Assembly: GCF_051859565.1 (NCBI RefSeq)
Contig: NZ_JBHYFK010000007.1
Coordinates: forward strand, 62,001-126,000
Origin: Glycocaulis sp051859565
GTDB lineage: Bacteria; Pseudomonadota; Alphaproteobacteria; Caulobacterales; Maricaulaceae
Direction: 5' to 3'
Length of the DNA: 64,000 bases
The translations under genes and the position numbers were made by a program. The notes under the pieces were generated by a model, which searched no databases, was not told the DNA's origin, and saw nothing but the letters and a program-made list of their open reading frames with translations. Positions 17,521-26,024 of this stretch are shown here, in pieces (position 1 is the stretch's first letter; each line of letters opens with the position of its first letter).

Positions 17521-17610
17521 GTCGTTCCCGCGCAGGCGGGAACCCAGAGCCACTTCGCAACTGACAGAGCTTTATGATCGTCTGGATTCCCGCCTGCGCG
17601 GGAATGACGA
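17521..17610. repeat. inverted pair of palindromic units
   Basis: Unit 17521-17548 reads GTCGTTCCCGCGCAGGCGGGAACCCAGA and unit 17581-17610 reads TCTGGATTCCCGCCTGCGCGGGAATGACGA. Each has an internal GC stem and together they are inverse copies around a spacer of about 32 bp. They lie between two convergent genes, where the hairpins could end both transcripts. The right unit contains a GANTC site (GATTC). Confidence 0.8.
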
Positions 17611-17628
17611 GGAAAAGGCGGCTGCGAG

Positions 17629-17802
17629 CTACTCCCGCTTCTTGCCGTCCAGATCGCGGGCGGCCTTGTCCGTCTCCGCCTTGCGCTTTTGCTTTTCAGC
17701 CTTGGTCTGGCCAAAGGCGGCGCGATTGGCGGCAGCGTCCTTGGCTGCCGCCTCTCTGGCCTTGCGCTTGCGCGCGGTACGCAGATTGACGATTTCGCTC
17801 AA
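17629..17802 (-). CDS. DUF4169 small protein
   Basis: 57 residues: a start SEIVNLRTARKRKA, a middle AANRAAFGQTKAEKQKRK, and the end DKAARDLDGKKRE. The NLR.ARK start, the FG.TKAEK core and the terminal LDG motif are the family pattern known in alphaproteobacteria. The start codon is TTG and begins at the base right after the fumC TAA stop, so translation is probably coupled to fumC. The protein is highly basic and likely helical. Its function is unknown; co-location with fumC is a known context for the family. Confidence 0.8.
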   Translation of the reverse strand: MSEIVNLRTARKRKAREAAAKDAAANRAAFGQTKAEKQKRKAETDKAARDLDGKKRE

Positions 17803-19194
17803 TTATTTCGGTCCGATCATCTGTTCGGGGCGCACCACCTCGTCAAATTCATCTGACGTGACAAAGCCGAGGCGGATCGCTTCCTCGCGCAGGGTGGTGC
17901 CGTTCTTGTGCGCGGTCTTGGCAACCGTCGTGGCGTTGTCATACCCGATCTTCGGGGCGAGCGCTGTCACCAGCATGAGCGAGCGCTCCATGATGTCGGC
18001 GATGCGCGCCTCATTGGCCTCGATGCCGACCACGCAGTTCTCGGTGAAGCTGATCGCCGCGTCCGCCAGCAGGCGGGTGGAGGTCAGCACGTTGTAGATC
18101 ATCACCGGCTTGAACACGTTGAGCTGGAAATGGCCCTGGCTGCCGGCAAACGTCACGGCGGCGTTATTGCCCATCACCTGCGTGCAGACCATGGTCATCG
18201 CCTCGCACTGGGTGGGGTTGACCTTGCCCGGCATGATGGACGAGCCGGGCTCGTTTTCGGGCAGAGACAGCTCGCCAATACCGCAGCGCGGGCCGGAGCC
18301 CAGAAGCCGGATATCGTTGGCGATCTTGAACAGCGAGACGGCCAGCGAATTGAGCGCGCCATGCGCCTCCACCAGCGCGTCCTTGGTGGAGAGTGCCTCA
18401 AACTTGTTGGGCGCTGTCACGAAGGGCAGGCCGGTCAGCTTGGCCACTTCCTCGGCGAACGCCACATCAAAGCCCGGCTTGGCGTTCAGCCCCGTGCCGA
18501 CCGCCGTGCCGCCTTGTGCCAGCTCATAAAGGGCGGGCAGGGCCGCTTCCACGCGGCGGATGCCGTTCTCGACCATCGCCACATAGGCGGAGAACTCCTG
18601 ACCCAGCGTGATCGGCGTCGCGTCCATCAGATGCGTGCGGCCGATCTTGATAATGTCCTTGAAGGCCTCTGACTTGGCCTTCAGCGCATCGCGCAGGGTT
18701 TTCAGGGCAGGCACCAGCGTGGCGTGAAACTCGCGCGCTGCGGCGATGTGGGTGGCCGTAGGGAATACGTCATTGGAGGACTGGGAGCGGTTCACATGGT
18801 CATTGGGGTGGACTGGGCTTTTGGAGCCCATCACCCCGCCCAGCATTTGAATCGCGCGGTTGGAGATGACCTCATTGGCGTTCATGTTCGACTGGGTGCC
18901 CGAACCCGTCTGCCAGACGACGAGCGGGAAATGGTCATCGAGCTTGCCTTCCGCCACTTCCAGTGCAGCCGCCGCAATCGCATTGCCTTCCTTCGCGTCC
19001 ATATTGCCGAGCGCCATATTGGCCTTGGCGGCGCAGTGCTTGACGACGCCGAGCGCACGCACCAGCGGCACGGGCATGGTCTGGCCGCCAATCTTGAAGT
19101 TGATCAGCGAGCGGGCGGTCTGTGCGCCGTAATACTTGTCGGCGGGAACCTGAAGCGGGCCAAAGGAGTCGGTCTCGGTGCGCATGGCTGACAT
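17803..19194 (-). CDS. fumC: class II fumarate hydratase
   Basis: 463 residues. Converts fumarate and malate in the TCA cycle; iron-independent homotetramer. The signature GSSIMPGKVNPTQCEAM is intact, as are SSNDVFPTA and GRTHLMDATP. ATG 19194 was chosen because GAGGAA lies 7 bp upstream and MSAMRTETDSFGPL matches the usual start. The frame further upstream (to 19296) is extra. DUF4169 follows with no gap, and a RusA-type gene diverges 100 bp upstream. Confidence 0.95.
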   Translation of the reverse strand: MSAMRTETDSFGPLQVPADKYYGAQTARSLINFKIGGQTMPVPLVRALGVVKHCAAKANMALGNMDAKEGNAIAAAALEVAEGKLDDHFPLVVWQTGSGTQSNMNANEVISNRAIQMLGGVMGSKSPVHPNDHVNRSQSSNDVFPTATHIAAAREFHATLVPALKTLRDALKAKSEAFKDIIKIGRTHLMDATPITLGQEFSAYVAMVENGIRRVEAALPALYELAQGGTAVGTGLNAKPGFDVAFAEEVAKLTGLPFVTAPNKFEALSTKDALVEAHGALNSLAVSLFKIANDIRLLGSGPRCGIGELSLPENEPGSSIMPGKVNPTQCEAMTMVCTQVMGNNAAVTFAGSQGHFQLNVFKPVMIYNVLTSTRLLADAAISFTENCVVGIEANEARIADIMERSLMLVTALAPKIGYDNATTVAKTAHKNGTTLREEAIRLGFVTSDEFDEVVRPEQMIGPK

Positions 19195-19294
19195 GGTGTT
19201 CCTCAGCGGGTCTGGTTTGCCTGCGCGGCTTGCCACAGGGCCAAAGCGCGCGGACACTGGTGAATATAACGAATCGGGTGTGTAGCATCGGGCC

Positions 19295-19702
19295 ATGAGG
19301 GATCAAGCCGCAGACCGCTATGCACTGCAGGATGAGGGCCTTGAATGGTCCGGGAGAGGGAAGGTGCAGGTAGCCACGCCAACAGGATCGCTTCACTTGC
19401 GCGTCGATGCGCTGACCTCGCAGTCACGCCGCTTCAAGACGCTGATCGGGGAGTTCTTCCGCACCGAGTTCAAGCGCGTGCGCCCGAAATGGGGCCCCTA
19501 TGAGGTCACCATCATCATCGAGCGCACCGAAAACTCGCCCGTCCACGATGTCGACAATGTCGCCAAGTCGGTGCTGGACGCGCTGACCGGCGTTGTCTTC
19601 CATGATGATAGCCAGGTAGAACGCTTGCACGTCGAGAAGGTGATGGGTGAGCGCGCGCGGGTGCGGGTACGCGCCGTGCCGCTGGTGCCGGAAGCGGCCT
19701 GA
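19295..19702 (+). CDS. RusA-family crossover-junction endodeoxyribonuclease
   Basis: 135 residues. The C-terminal half carries the RusA pattern: VHDVDNVAKSVLDALTG followed by VVFHDDSQVERLHVEK, with the acidic residues that bind metal at Holliday junctions. The N-terminal ~40 residues are poorly conserved. RusA genes are often phage-borne, but here no phage gene is near and base composition matches the neighbours, so it looks like a resident gene. It may share a 100-bp divergent promoter region with fumC. Confidence 0.75.
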   Translation: MRDQAADRYALQDEGLEWSGRGKVQVATPTGSLHLRVDALTSQSRRFKTLIGEFFRTEFKRVRPKWGPYEVTIIIERTENSPVHDVDNVAKSVLDALTGVVFHDDSQVERLHVEKVMGERARVRVRAVPLVPEAA

Positions 19703-19723
19703 TCTGTCACGGGAGGCCATCTC

Positions 19724-20743
19724 ATGGCCGCTTCGATAACCGACGGTGCAACCCTGCCGCCCGTCCTCTGCTTTGCGCTGGATGGCCGGGGCGCAGCAGC
19801 ACCCGCAACGCTAGATGCACTAAGCCCGCCTGGCCATGACGCGAAGCCGGAAGCGCGCGGCAAGGGGCGCCCGCCCTTCATCTGGGTCCATCTGCAACGT
19901 GAAGACCCGCGCACACGCGCCTGGCTGGAGGCCGAGAGCGGCCTGGACAGCTTCCTGCAATCGGCATTGCTGGCTGATGATACGCGGCCGCGCTGCACCG
20001 TTCACGGGGAAGGGGCCATTATCATCCTGCGCGGAGTAAACCTGATGGAGGGTGCCGAGCCGGAGGACATGGTCTCGGTGCGGCTGTGGGTGGACCGTTC
20101 GCGGGTGATTGGTGTCTGGGTGCGCCCGCTGAGCGCGGTGGAAGACCTTGTCAGCGCCATTGAGCGCGGCATCGCGCCTGTCAGCCCCGGTGAACTGGTC
20201 GGCAAGCTCGCCCAGCGTCTGGCGGACCGGATGGAGCCTCATGTCGCCGAACTGCACGAGGAACTCGATGCATTTGAGGATGAGTTGCTCGAAGACGAGC
20301 CAGTGAAACGCGGCGCACTGGCGAAGGTTCGCCGCCGGGCGATCCGCCTGCGCCGCTATATCGGCCCGCAACGTGATGCGCTGACCACGCTCTCCATTGA
20401 AGATCTGAGCTGGCTGATCGACCGCGACCGCTCTCGGGTGCGCGAAGCTGCCGACAAGACGACCCGTATCCTGGAAGAGCTGGAAGCAGTGCGCGAACGT
20501 GCCGCGCTTATCCAGGACCAGATCGTGGAGGCGCGCGGCGCGCGGATGGACCGATATATGGTGCTGCTGTCGGCGCTGGCGGCGATCTTCCTGCCGCTGA
20601 CGCTTTTCACCGGCCTTCTCGGCATAAACGTGGAGGGTATTCCCTTTGCCGAACGGGAGTGGGCGTTTGCCGCCGTCACCGGGCTCATCATCGTGGCCGC
20701 GGTGATCCTCACCTTCGTGTTCAGGAAAATGAAGCTGCTCTGA
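19724..20743 (+). CDS. CorA/ZntB-family divalent cation transporter
   Basis: 339 residues. A long cytosolic N-terminal domain with a coiled helix (HVAELHEELDAFEDELLED) leads into two C-terminal membrane segments, LSALAAIFLPLTLFTGLLGIN and FAAVTGLIIVAAVILTFVF, and a basic tail (FRKMKLL). The pore signature is GIN where CorA has GMN, as seen in ZntB-like members. Either Zn2+ or Mg2+ transport is possible. GAGG precedes the ATG; the gene is 21 bp after the RusA-type gene and may be co-transcribed. Confidence 0.85.
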   Translation: MAASITDGATLPPVLCFALDGRGAAAPATLDALSPPGHDAKPEARGKGRPPFIWVHLQREDPRTRAWLEAESGLDSFLQSALLADDTRPRCTVHGEGAIIILRGVNLMEGAEPEDMVSVRLWVDRSRVIGVWVRPLSAVEDLVSAIERGIAPVSPGELVGKLAQRLADRMEPHVAELHEELDAFEDELLEDEPVKRGALAKVRRRAIRLRRYIGPQRDALTTLSIEDLSWLIDRDRSRVREAADKTTRILEELEAVRERAALIQDQIVEARGARMDRYMVLLSALAAIFLPLTLFTGLLGINVEGIPFAEREWAFAAVTGLIIVAAVILTFVFRKMKLL

Positions 20744-20748
20744 GCGCC

Positions 20749-21216
20749 TCAGTCTTTCTTGCGGAAGGCGTCGAGGCTAACCACTGTGCCTTCTTCGCCG
20801 CCGCCACCCCCGCCGCCTGCTGCAGCGCTGGGCGCGGCACCATTGGCGGCGTCCGGCGCTTCATAGTCGAAGTGGAGATGGAAGCCGACCGCTGGATCGT
20901 GAAAGCGCGTTACAGCGCGATAGGGGACTTTGAGATATTTCGGGACGCCGCCGAATTTCAGCGTGACCTCGAAATAGTCTTCCTCTGCTGCGAGATCCCA
21001 GAACTGATGCTCCAGCACGACCGTCATCTCGTCGGGATAGGCCTCGGCAAGGCTGGGATCGATGTCGCATCCCGGATCGGAGGTCTTGAACGAGATATAG
21101 AAATGGTGGGCGCCGGGAAGGCCTTCGGGGCTCCCCGCCTTGGTAAACGCCTGACGGATCACGCCGCGCAAAGCGTCCTGCGCCAGCCGGTCATACCGCA
21201 TCAGGTCCTTGCTCAC
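20749..21216 (-). CDS. sspB: SspB-family ClpXP adaptor
   Basis: 155 residues. The alpha-type SspB fold spans residues 1-120 (MRYDRLAQDALRGVIRQAF, HHFYISFKT, FWDLAAEEDYFEVTLKF). After a Gly/Ala linker comes a short C-terminal tail ending VVSLDAFRKKD, the place where SspB carries its ClpX-binding peptide. It delivers ssrA-tagged proteins to ClpXP; the ssrA gene lies about 2.3 kb away in this window. It is convergent with the ZntB-like gene (5 bp between stops). Confidence 0.9.
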   Translation of the reverse strand: MSKDLMRYDRLAQDALRGVIRQAFTKAGSPEGLPGAHHFYISFKTSDPGCDIDPSLAEAYPDEMTVVLEHQFWDLAAEEDYFEVTLKFGGVPKYLKVPYRAVTRFHDPAVGFHLHFDYEAPDAANGAAPSAAAGGGGGGGEEGTVVSLDAFRKKD

Positions 21217-21342
21217 TGCGTCTCCCCCTGCCTCGAGCTTTCGTAACCGAGCCTAGCCGACGCGTTCCTTGCGTCAATCGGTCAGCACTGCTGTCCCAAT
21301 CTTCAATAGCCGTGCGATCGTTGCTGCGCTAGTTATCAGCGT

Positions 21343-22731
21343 ATGGAAAAACCCATGCCAGCCAAGCGTGACGCCGATATGACGGACAGCTTTCAGCCCG
21401 CCCGGGTGACGCCGCTTGAGCGGCCTACGAATCTGCTGAAAACCGGCATGATGATGCGGGAAAACCCGCTATCCATCCTGCCCGCATTGCTTTTTGAAAA
21501 GACGATTCTGACCGGGCCGTATCTTGGCCGGTCGGTGCACCATGTATCCGGCCCGGCAGAAATGAAGTCGGTTCTGCAGGACAATTTCGAGGACTGGCGC
21601 AAATCCCCGCTCATCCAGCGCATGCTGCGTCCCGTTCTGGGCGACGCCATTCTGACCGCGCACGGGGAAAGCTGGCGGCGTCAGCGCATGACACTGCAGC
21701 CGGCTTTCCTCAAGCGCCGGCTGGACCCGTTCGCACCTGTAATGGCTGAGGCCGCCGCGATGGCGGTGGAGCGGCTAAAGCACCCGCAAACGCCTGAGAT
21801 CATGAGCGTGATGAGCGATGCGACTTTCGCTGTGATCGAGCGGGTACTGTTCTCTGACGTCGAAGGCTTTGACCGGGGCGAGGTGAGGCTGGCCATCGAA
21901 GTGTTGCTGGAAGAGATCGGGCAGATGCGCCTGTCTGATCTAGCACCTGTCCCTGAATGGATGCCGCGCCTGATGACGCGGCGCGCCGTTCAGGCACGCA
22001 AGGTGTTCCGCAAGGCGGTGGAGGGCCAGATCGCCCGCAGGCGCGCGGCGGCCGATCCGGGCAGCGATCTTCTGGGCCTTCTTCTCACCGTCCGCGACGA
22101 GGAGACCGGCGAAGGTCTGTCCGATACCGATATACGCGACAGTGTGATGACGTTTGTGGCGGCAGGCCACGAAACCACCGGCATAGCCCTGACCTGGGCG
22201 CTCTACCTGCTGGCCAACCAGCCGCAAGCGCAGGCCCGCCTGCGCGAAGAGGCGAAAGCCGTGCTCGGCGACGGGCCTGCTACCGCCGAGCATGTAAGCC
22301 AGCTTTATTTCACCCGTCAGGTGCTGGAGGAGGCGATGCGCCTTTATCCGCCCGCGCCCATGGTGGCCCGCCGGGCCGTGCGGGCGACCGAGATATGTGG
22401 CCGCCCGGTGCGCAAGGGCGATGTGGCGCTGCTCGCCTTCTACTGCCTGCACCGGCACACGACGCTCTGGGACAATCCTGGCAGCTTTGATCCGGACCGC
22501 TGGCTGCGCGACCGCAGGCCCACCGACCGCTACCAGTTCCTGGCCTTTGGTGGTGGGCCGCGCGCCTGCATCGGCATGGGCTTTGCGATGATGGAGGCCA
22601 CCATCATGCTGGCCACGCTGGTGCGTGAGCTGGCGTTTTCACCGCCCGCCGATGCCCGCCCTGTTGAGCTGGCCATGCAGGTTACCTTGCGTCCCGCGGG
22701 CGGGCTTCATCTCATTGTCAAACCGGCCTGA
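21343..22731 (+). CDS. cytochrome P450
   Basis: 462 residues. The I-helix oxygen-binding motif AAGHETTG, the K-helix EEAMR (ExxR), the PERF-region FDPDRW and the heme-binding FGGGPRACIG with the thiolate Cys at about 409 are all intact. It has no fused reductase and no membrane anchor, so it is a soluble class needing a ferredoxin partner not found here. The substrate is unknown; a fatty acid or terpenoid would be typical. Start at 21343 or 21355 (both Met). Confidence 0.9.
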   Translation: MEKPMPAKRDADMTDSFQPARVTPLERPTNLLKTGMMMRENPLSILPALLFEKTILTGPYLGRSVHHVSGPAEMKSVLQDNFEDWRKSPLIQRMLRPVLGDAILTAHGESWRRQRMTLQPAFLKRRLDPFAPVMAEAAAMAVERLKHPQTPEIMSVMSDATFAVIERVLFSDVEGFDRGEVRLAIEVLLEEIGQMRLSDLAPVPEWMPRLMTRRAVQARKVFRKAVEGQIARRRAAADPGSDLLGLLLTVRDEETGEGLSDTDIRDSVMTFVAAGHETTGIALTWALYLLANQPQAQARLREEAKAVLGDGPATAEHVSQLYFTRQVLEEAMRLYPPAPMVARRAVRATEICGRPVRKGDVALLAFYCLHRHTTLWDNPGSFDPDRWLRDRRPTDRYQFLAFGGGPRACIGMGFAMMEATIMLATLVRELAFSPPADARPVELAMQVTLRPAGGLHLIVKPA

Positions 22732-22772
22732 TACCCTTGGTGTAGCGGCCATGGCGTCAAACCGCCGCTTTC

Positions 22773-23432
22773 GTGACGCCGATAATGGCGTTAACCTCAC
22801 GGGCAGTTGGCAAATCAGGGGGGGCGGTATTGGAACGGCTGACCGAGCTTGAACATGAACCAGCCCGCGCGCTCGCCGCAGAATACATGCACGAGGCAGA
22901 TATCCTTTTGGGCCGCCTGCCGCGCCCTGTCGCCCGGCATTATCGGCGTGAAGTGGAATTGCGAGTGATCGATGCTCTTAATGGCGGCCGCAATGCGAGC
23001 GCGGAGACAGTGGCCCGCGCGCTCGATCTCGTCGGTCCTCCCGGTTACTATCTGCCGTCTGAAATCGGTGGTCAGGCCGCGCGCCAGGCGGCGCGCACCC
23101 TCAACCCGCGCCGGGTGGTTGAGGCATTGCGCTACGGGGCCATGTCAGGGCCAGGTACCGCCGCCGCCGTCAGCGTGCTGGGCCTGCTTTACGTGGCCGC
23201 TGCCTTTGCCATCATCGCGGGCATTGCCCGGCTGATTTCGCCCGATGCAGCCGGCGTCTATCAACTGGCCAATGGGGCGTATGTCTTGGGGCTTGGGGGC
23301 AATTACCCCGAAGCGCGTGATGTACTGGGGATATTGTTCGTTCCGCTAAGCTGGGCTTTCGGCGCGGGGCTCTACATGGCGCTGACGCAGCTATTGCCGG
23401 TACTGATCCGCGAACGGTCACGCAGACGATAG
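22773..23432 (+). CDS. small membrane protein with N-terminal helical domain
   Basis: Up to 219 residues. The real start may be TTG 22830, which has AGGGGGG a few bases upstream and begins LERLTELEHEPARALAAEYM; the residues before it look untranslated. The first ~90 residues form soluble helices (LLGRLPRPVARHYRREVELRVIDAL). Two hydrophobic segments follow (AAAVSVLGLLYVAAAFAIIA, and one near VLGILFVPLSWAFGAGLYMA) with a basic tail. The layout recalls DUF1700/HAAS-type membrane proteins, but I cannot assign it. It is 42 bp downstream of the P450 gene. Confidence 0.6.
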   Translation: MTPIMALTSRAVGKSGGAVLERLTELEHEPARALAAEYMHEADILLGRLPRPVARHYRREVELRVIDALNGGRNASAETVARALDLVGPPGYYLPSEIGGQAARQAARTLNPRRVVEALRYGAMSGPGTAAAVSVLGLLYVAAAFAIIAGIARLISPDAAGVYQLANGAYVLGLGGNYPEARDVLGILFVPLSWAFGAGLYMALTQLLPVLIRERSRRR

Positions 23433-23485
23433 GCTAGCCTCGAAAACCTGGAGAAGTGGGGGGCTTCTGTTGCCAGGCGCCCCCC

Positions 23486-23765
23486 GAACCCCGCCTGCGG
23501 CTTGCTAGAGCCGAGGACTTAAGATGCGAAATGATCGCGCCGCTTACGCAGCGAGACGCACTTCTTCAGCAAAGTTGTCGTTGGCAACTTTAACAATGGG
23601 CTGATAACGGAGCCCATGCGGGTGAAAGCAACGTCTTTACCCATCCGTCGATCCTGATCGGCCCCATGCTCACCGCCCAACGCAGCGGAAAAGAGATTGG
23701 TGGAGCCGCCGGGAATCGCACCCGGGTCCGGTCTGGTTATTACACGCACGTTTATCACCATAGAC
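23486..23765 (-). ncRNA. ssrA: tmRNA, permuted two-piece form
   Basis: Read on the minus strand. The acceptor piece comes first: ACCAGACC, a T-stem/loop CCGGG-TGCGATT-CCCGG, then CGGCTCC-ACCA with the CCA at 23700-23698. After a spacer the coding piece begins at 23665 with GGGGCCG, which pairs fully with CGGCTCC and includes the G3-U70 pair that marks tRNA-Ala. The tag frame is 23585-23544: ANDNFAEEVRLAA then TAA, close to the Caulobacter tag and ending in the LAA ClpX signal. The acceptor-before-coding order is the alphaproteobacterial permutation. The outer ends are approximate; a strong GGGGGGC/GCCCCCC hairpin (23458-23485) closes the 3' side. Confidence 0.93.
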
Positions 23766-23785
23766 CGCTAAAAGCGGACCCCTTG

Positions 23786-23814
23786 AATATAGGGGCTTTG
23801 CCCGTGATATGAAA
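23786..23814 (-). promoter_or_regulatory. ssrA: candidate ssrA promoter
   Basis: On the minus strand TTTCAT (23814-23809) and TATATT (23791-23786) are spaced by exactly 17 bp, which puts transcription start near 23780, just before the acceptor piece. The -10 box is good and the -35 box weak. It lies back-to-back with the start of the DUF2459 gene. Confidence 0.4.
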
Positions 23815-23818
23815 GGCC

Positions 23819-24559
23819 ATGGCACGGCTTTGCCCCCTGATATGTCTGCTGACGGCTCTGATACTCGTGCTTGGCGCTTGCACCCGGCCTGCGCCGGTGG
23901 TGGCGGCCAGCGCCGATGACTGCGAGCTGATCGCGGTCAGCTCCAATGGCTGGCATGCGAATTTCTACCTGCCTGCAAGCGCGTTTCCTGCCGATGGGCC
24001 GGTACGGGAGGCCTTTCCGGATGCGCGCTGGTTCTCAATCGGCTGGGGCGATGCGGGAGCCTATGTGGATGGCGTAAACCCGCTCAACAGCATCGCCGCC
24101 ATCGCATGGCCAACACCCTCTGTCGTCCATCTGGCCGCCTTGCAGCGCGATCCCCGCGAGGCCTATTTGAGCGAATACCGCAATGTCGCCCTGTCCGGTG
24201 AGGCGCTTGGCATCATTGTTGAGGGTCTGGAGGCCGAGCTGGTGCTGGATGAGGCGGGCGCTCCGCGCTTCGTCGCCGAGGGGCTGGATGCGCGCGGCAG
24301 CGCGTTTCTGGCTGGCCGTTCCACCTATCACGCTTTCCAGACCTGCAATGTGTGGGCGGCTGCGCGCCTGCGCGAGGCGGGCCTTGATGTCGGCTGGACA
24401 GGCGGGCATTTGCTGCCCGCCAGCCTTCTGGGCAGGCTTGAGCGCACCGCACCCTCTACCTGCCCCCCCCCTCCGGGGAGGAAGCCCGCTAGCCTGTTTG
24501 CTGAGTGGGTCCGTCATGATGAAGGCCCCGGTGCTGACAGCGCTGCTGTCAGCCCATGA
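23819..24559 (+). CDS. DUF2459 lipoprotein
   Basis: 246 residues. The signal peptide ends in LGAC (Cys at about 21), a lipobox. Family features include SNGWHANFYLPASAF near residue 42, WFSIGWGDAGAYV near 71 and the TYHAFQTCNVWAAARLREAGL region near 168-188, resembling DUF2459 members in which the Cys and Asp may form an active site. The function is unknown. The last 11 bp overlap the convergent VOC gene, and the C-terminal ~35 residues are Pro-rich and not conserved-looking. Confidence 0.75.
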   Translation: MARLCPLICLLTALILVLGACTRPAPVVAASADDCELIAVSSNGWHANFYLPASAFPADGPVREAFPDARWFSIGWGDAGAYVDGVNPLNSIAAIAWPTPSVVHLAALQRDPREAYLSEYRNVALSGEALGIIVEGLEAELVLDEAGAPRFVAEGLDARGSAFLAGRSTYHAFQTCNVWAAARLREAGLDVGWTGGHLLPASLLGRLERTAPSTCPPPPGRKPASLFAEWVRHDEGPGADSAAVSP

Positions 24560-24917
24560 TGAAGGCATTGAGCTTGTTGCCATCGGGATCCCGGAAATAA
24601 CCCGCGTAGAAATTGTCGCCGCGCGGACCGGGCTTGCCTTCACACGTGCCGCCATGGGCCAGCGCGATGTCATAGAGCCGGTGGACCTGCTCCTTGTCTT
24701 TCGCTTCCAGCGCGACCATCACGCCATTGCCGACGCTGGCCGCATTGCCATCAAACGGCTTGGTGGCGGCGATGCCGGCCGCGCCGCCGGGCTTGCCCCA
24801 GGCCACGAAAGTGTCGAACTCCATCATGCGCGGCGTGTCGAGCTCTTTCGCGAGGGCATCGTAGAAGGCACACGCTTTTTCAAGGTCCTTCGTGCCGACA
24901 GTTACATATCCGATCAT
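24549..24917 (-). CDS. VOC (glyoxalase/dioxygenase fold) protein
   Basis: 122 residues starting MIGYVTVGTKDLEKACAFYDAL, the usual first beta-alpha-beta-beta module, with GGGA about 9 bp upstream. The C-terminal module ends NFYAGYFRDPDGNKLNAF, a typical VOC ending with the metal-ligand position. The longer frame upstream (to 25046) is rejected. The substrate is unknown. It is divergent from thyA with about 195 bp between them. Confidence 0.85.
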   Translation of the reverse strand: MIGYVTVGTKDLEKACAFYDALAKELDTPRMMEFDTFVAWGKPGGAAGIAATKPFDGNAASVGNGVMVALEAKDKEQVHRLYDIALAHGGTCEGKPGPRGDNFYAGYFRDPDGNKLNAFIMG

Positions 24918-25111
24918 TGAAATATTCCCTGTTTGTTCTGGTCCGTGCAAGCTGCCACCAGCGCGGTCCGGGCAAGAGGGATTTGGTGTCCGGAGACTTA
25001 AATCCTGTTCATAACTGGCTTGTGCCTGCGGTTTGGTGGCCCGCATGGGTAGGCCGAATCACCCCGATGGGGCAGGGTGCCCCCATACCCTTGCGGCTTA
25101 GAGAATTGTCC

Positions 25112-25951
25112 ATGGCCCTTGCCGAACATCATCCCGCTCCCACGCCCCCCGGCATCGAGGCGGCGTATCTCGATCTCTTGCGCGATGTGATGGCCAACGG
25201 CACGCCGTCAGATGACCGCACAGGGGTAGGCACGCGCACGGTGTTTGGCCGCCAGATACGCTGTGATCTGGCTGACGGGTTTCCGCTTCTGACCACCAAG
25301 AAGGTGCATTTCCGCTCCATCGCCATCGAGCTTCTCTGGTTCATCAAGGGGATGACCAATGTGAAATGGCTGCAGGAGCGCGGCGTCACCATCTGGGATG
25401 AGTGGGCGGACGAGAATGGCGAGCTTGGCCCCGTCTATGGCAAGCAATGGCGGCGCTGGACCGGGCCGGACGGTCAAGAGATCGACCAGCTGGCAGACCT
25501 CGTGGCGCAGATAAAGGCCAATCCGGCTTCGCGCCGCCTCGTGCTCTCGGCGTGGAACCCGGCCGATGTGCCCTCCATGGCGCTGCCGCCTTGCCACACC
25601 CTGTTCCAGTTCCACGTCGCGCAGGGGCGTCTCTCGCTGCAGCTTTATCAGCGCAGCGCAGACCTGTTCCTCGGCGTGCCGTTCAATATCGCGAGCTATG
25701 CGCTGCTGGTGGCCATGGTGGCGCAGGCGACGGGGCTGAAACCCGGCGAGTTCGTGCACACGTTTGGCGATGCGCACATCTACTCAAACCATGTCGAGCA
25801 GGTGGAGCGCCAGCTGGCCCGCGATTTGCGCCCGCTGCCTACGCTGAAGCTCAATCCGAGTGTCACCGATCTTTTCGCCTTCGAGTATGAGGATATCGAG
25901 ATCATCGGCTATGACCCGCATCCTGGTATATCCGCGCCGGTGGCGGTGTAG
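25112..25951 (+). CDS. thyA: thymidylate synthase
   Basis: 279 residues. Methylates dUMP to dTMP using methylene-tetrahydrofolate. The dUMP/folate residues are in DDRTGVGTRTVFG, the catalytic Cys is in LPPCHTLFQF (about 161), followed by QRSADLFLGVPFNIASYALL and the FGDAHIYSNHVEQ signature. Start ATG 25112 gives the usual MALAEHH.. beginning; the earlier frame is not needed. In many relatives folA follows closely; here an AT-rich segment intervenes. Confidence 0.95.
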   Translation: MALAEHHPAPTPPGIEAAYLDLLRDVMANGTPSDDRTGVGTRTVFGRQIRCDLADGFPLLTTKKVHFRSIAIELLWFIKGMTNVKWLQERGVTIWDEWADENGELGPVYGKQWRRWTGPDGQEIDQLADLVAQIKANPASRRLVLSAWNPADVPSMALPPCHTLFQFHVAQGRLSLQLYQRSADLFLGVPFNIASYALLVAMVAQATGLKPGEFVHTFGDAHIYSNHVEQVERQLARDLRPLPTLKLNPSVTDLFAFEYEDIEIIGYDPHPGISAPVAV

Positions 25952-26024
25952 AGTTTAAGTTGGCGTTTTGTTCCGACTCTGGTAGATGGTTGGTTAGAGG
26001 TTGTAATGGCACGGAGGCTTAAAA

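Noticed and set aside
23519..23761. 80-residue minus-strand open frame
   Set aside because: It overlaps the tmRNA gene and includes the tag region; no independent coding evidence.
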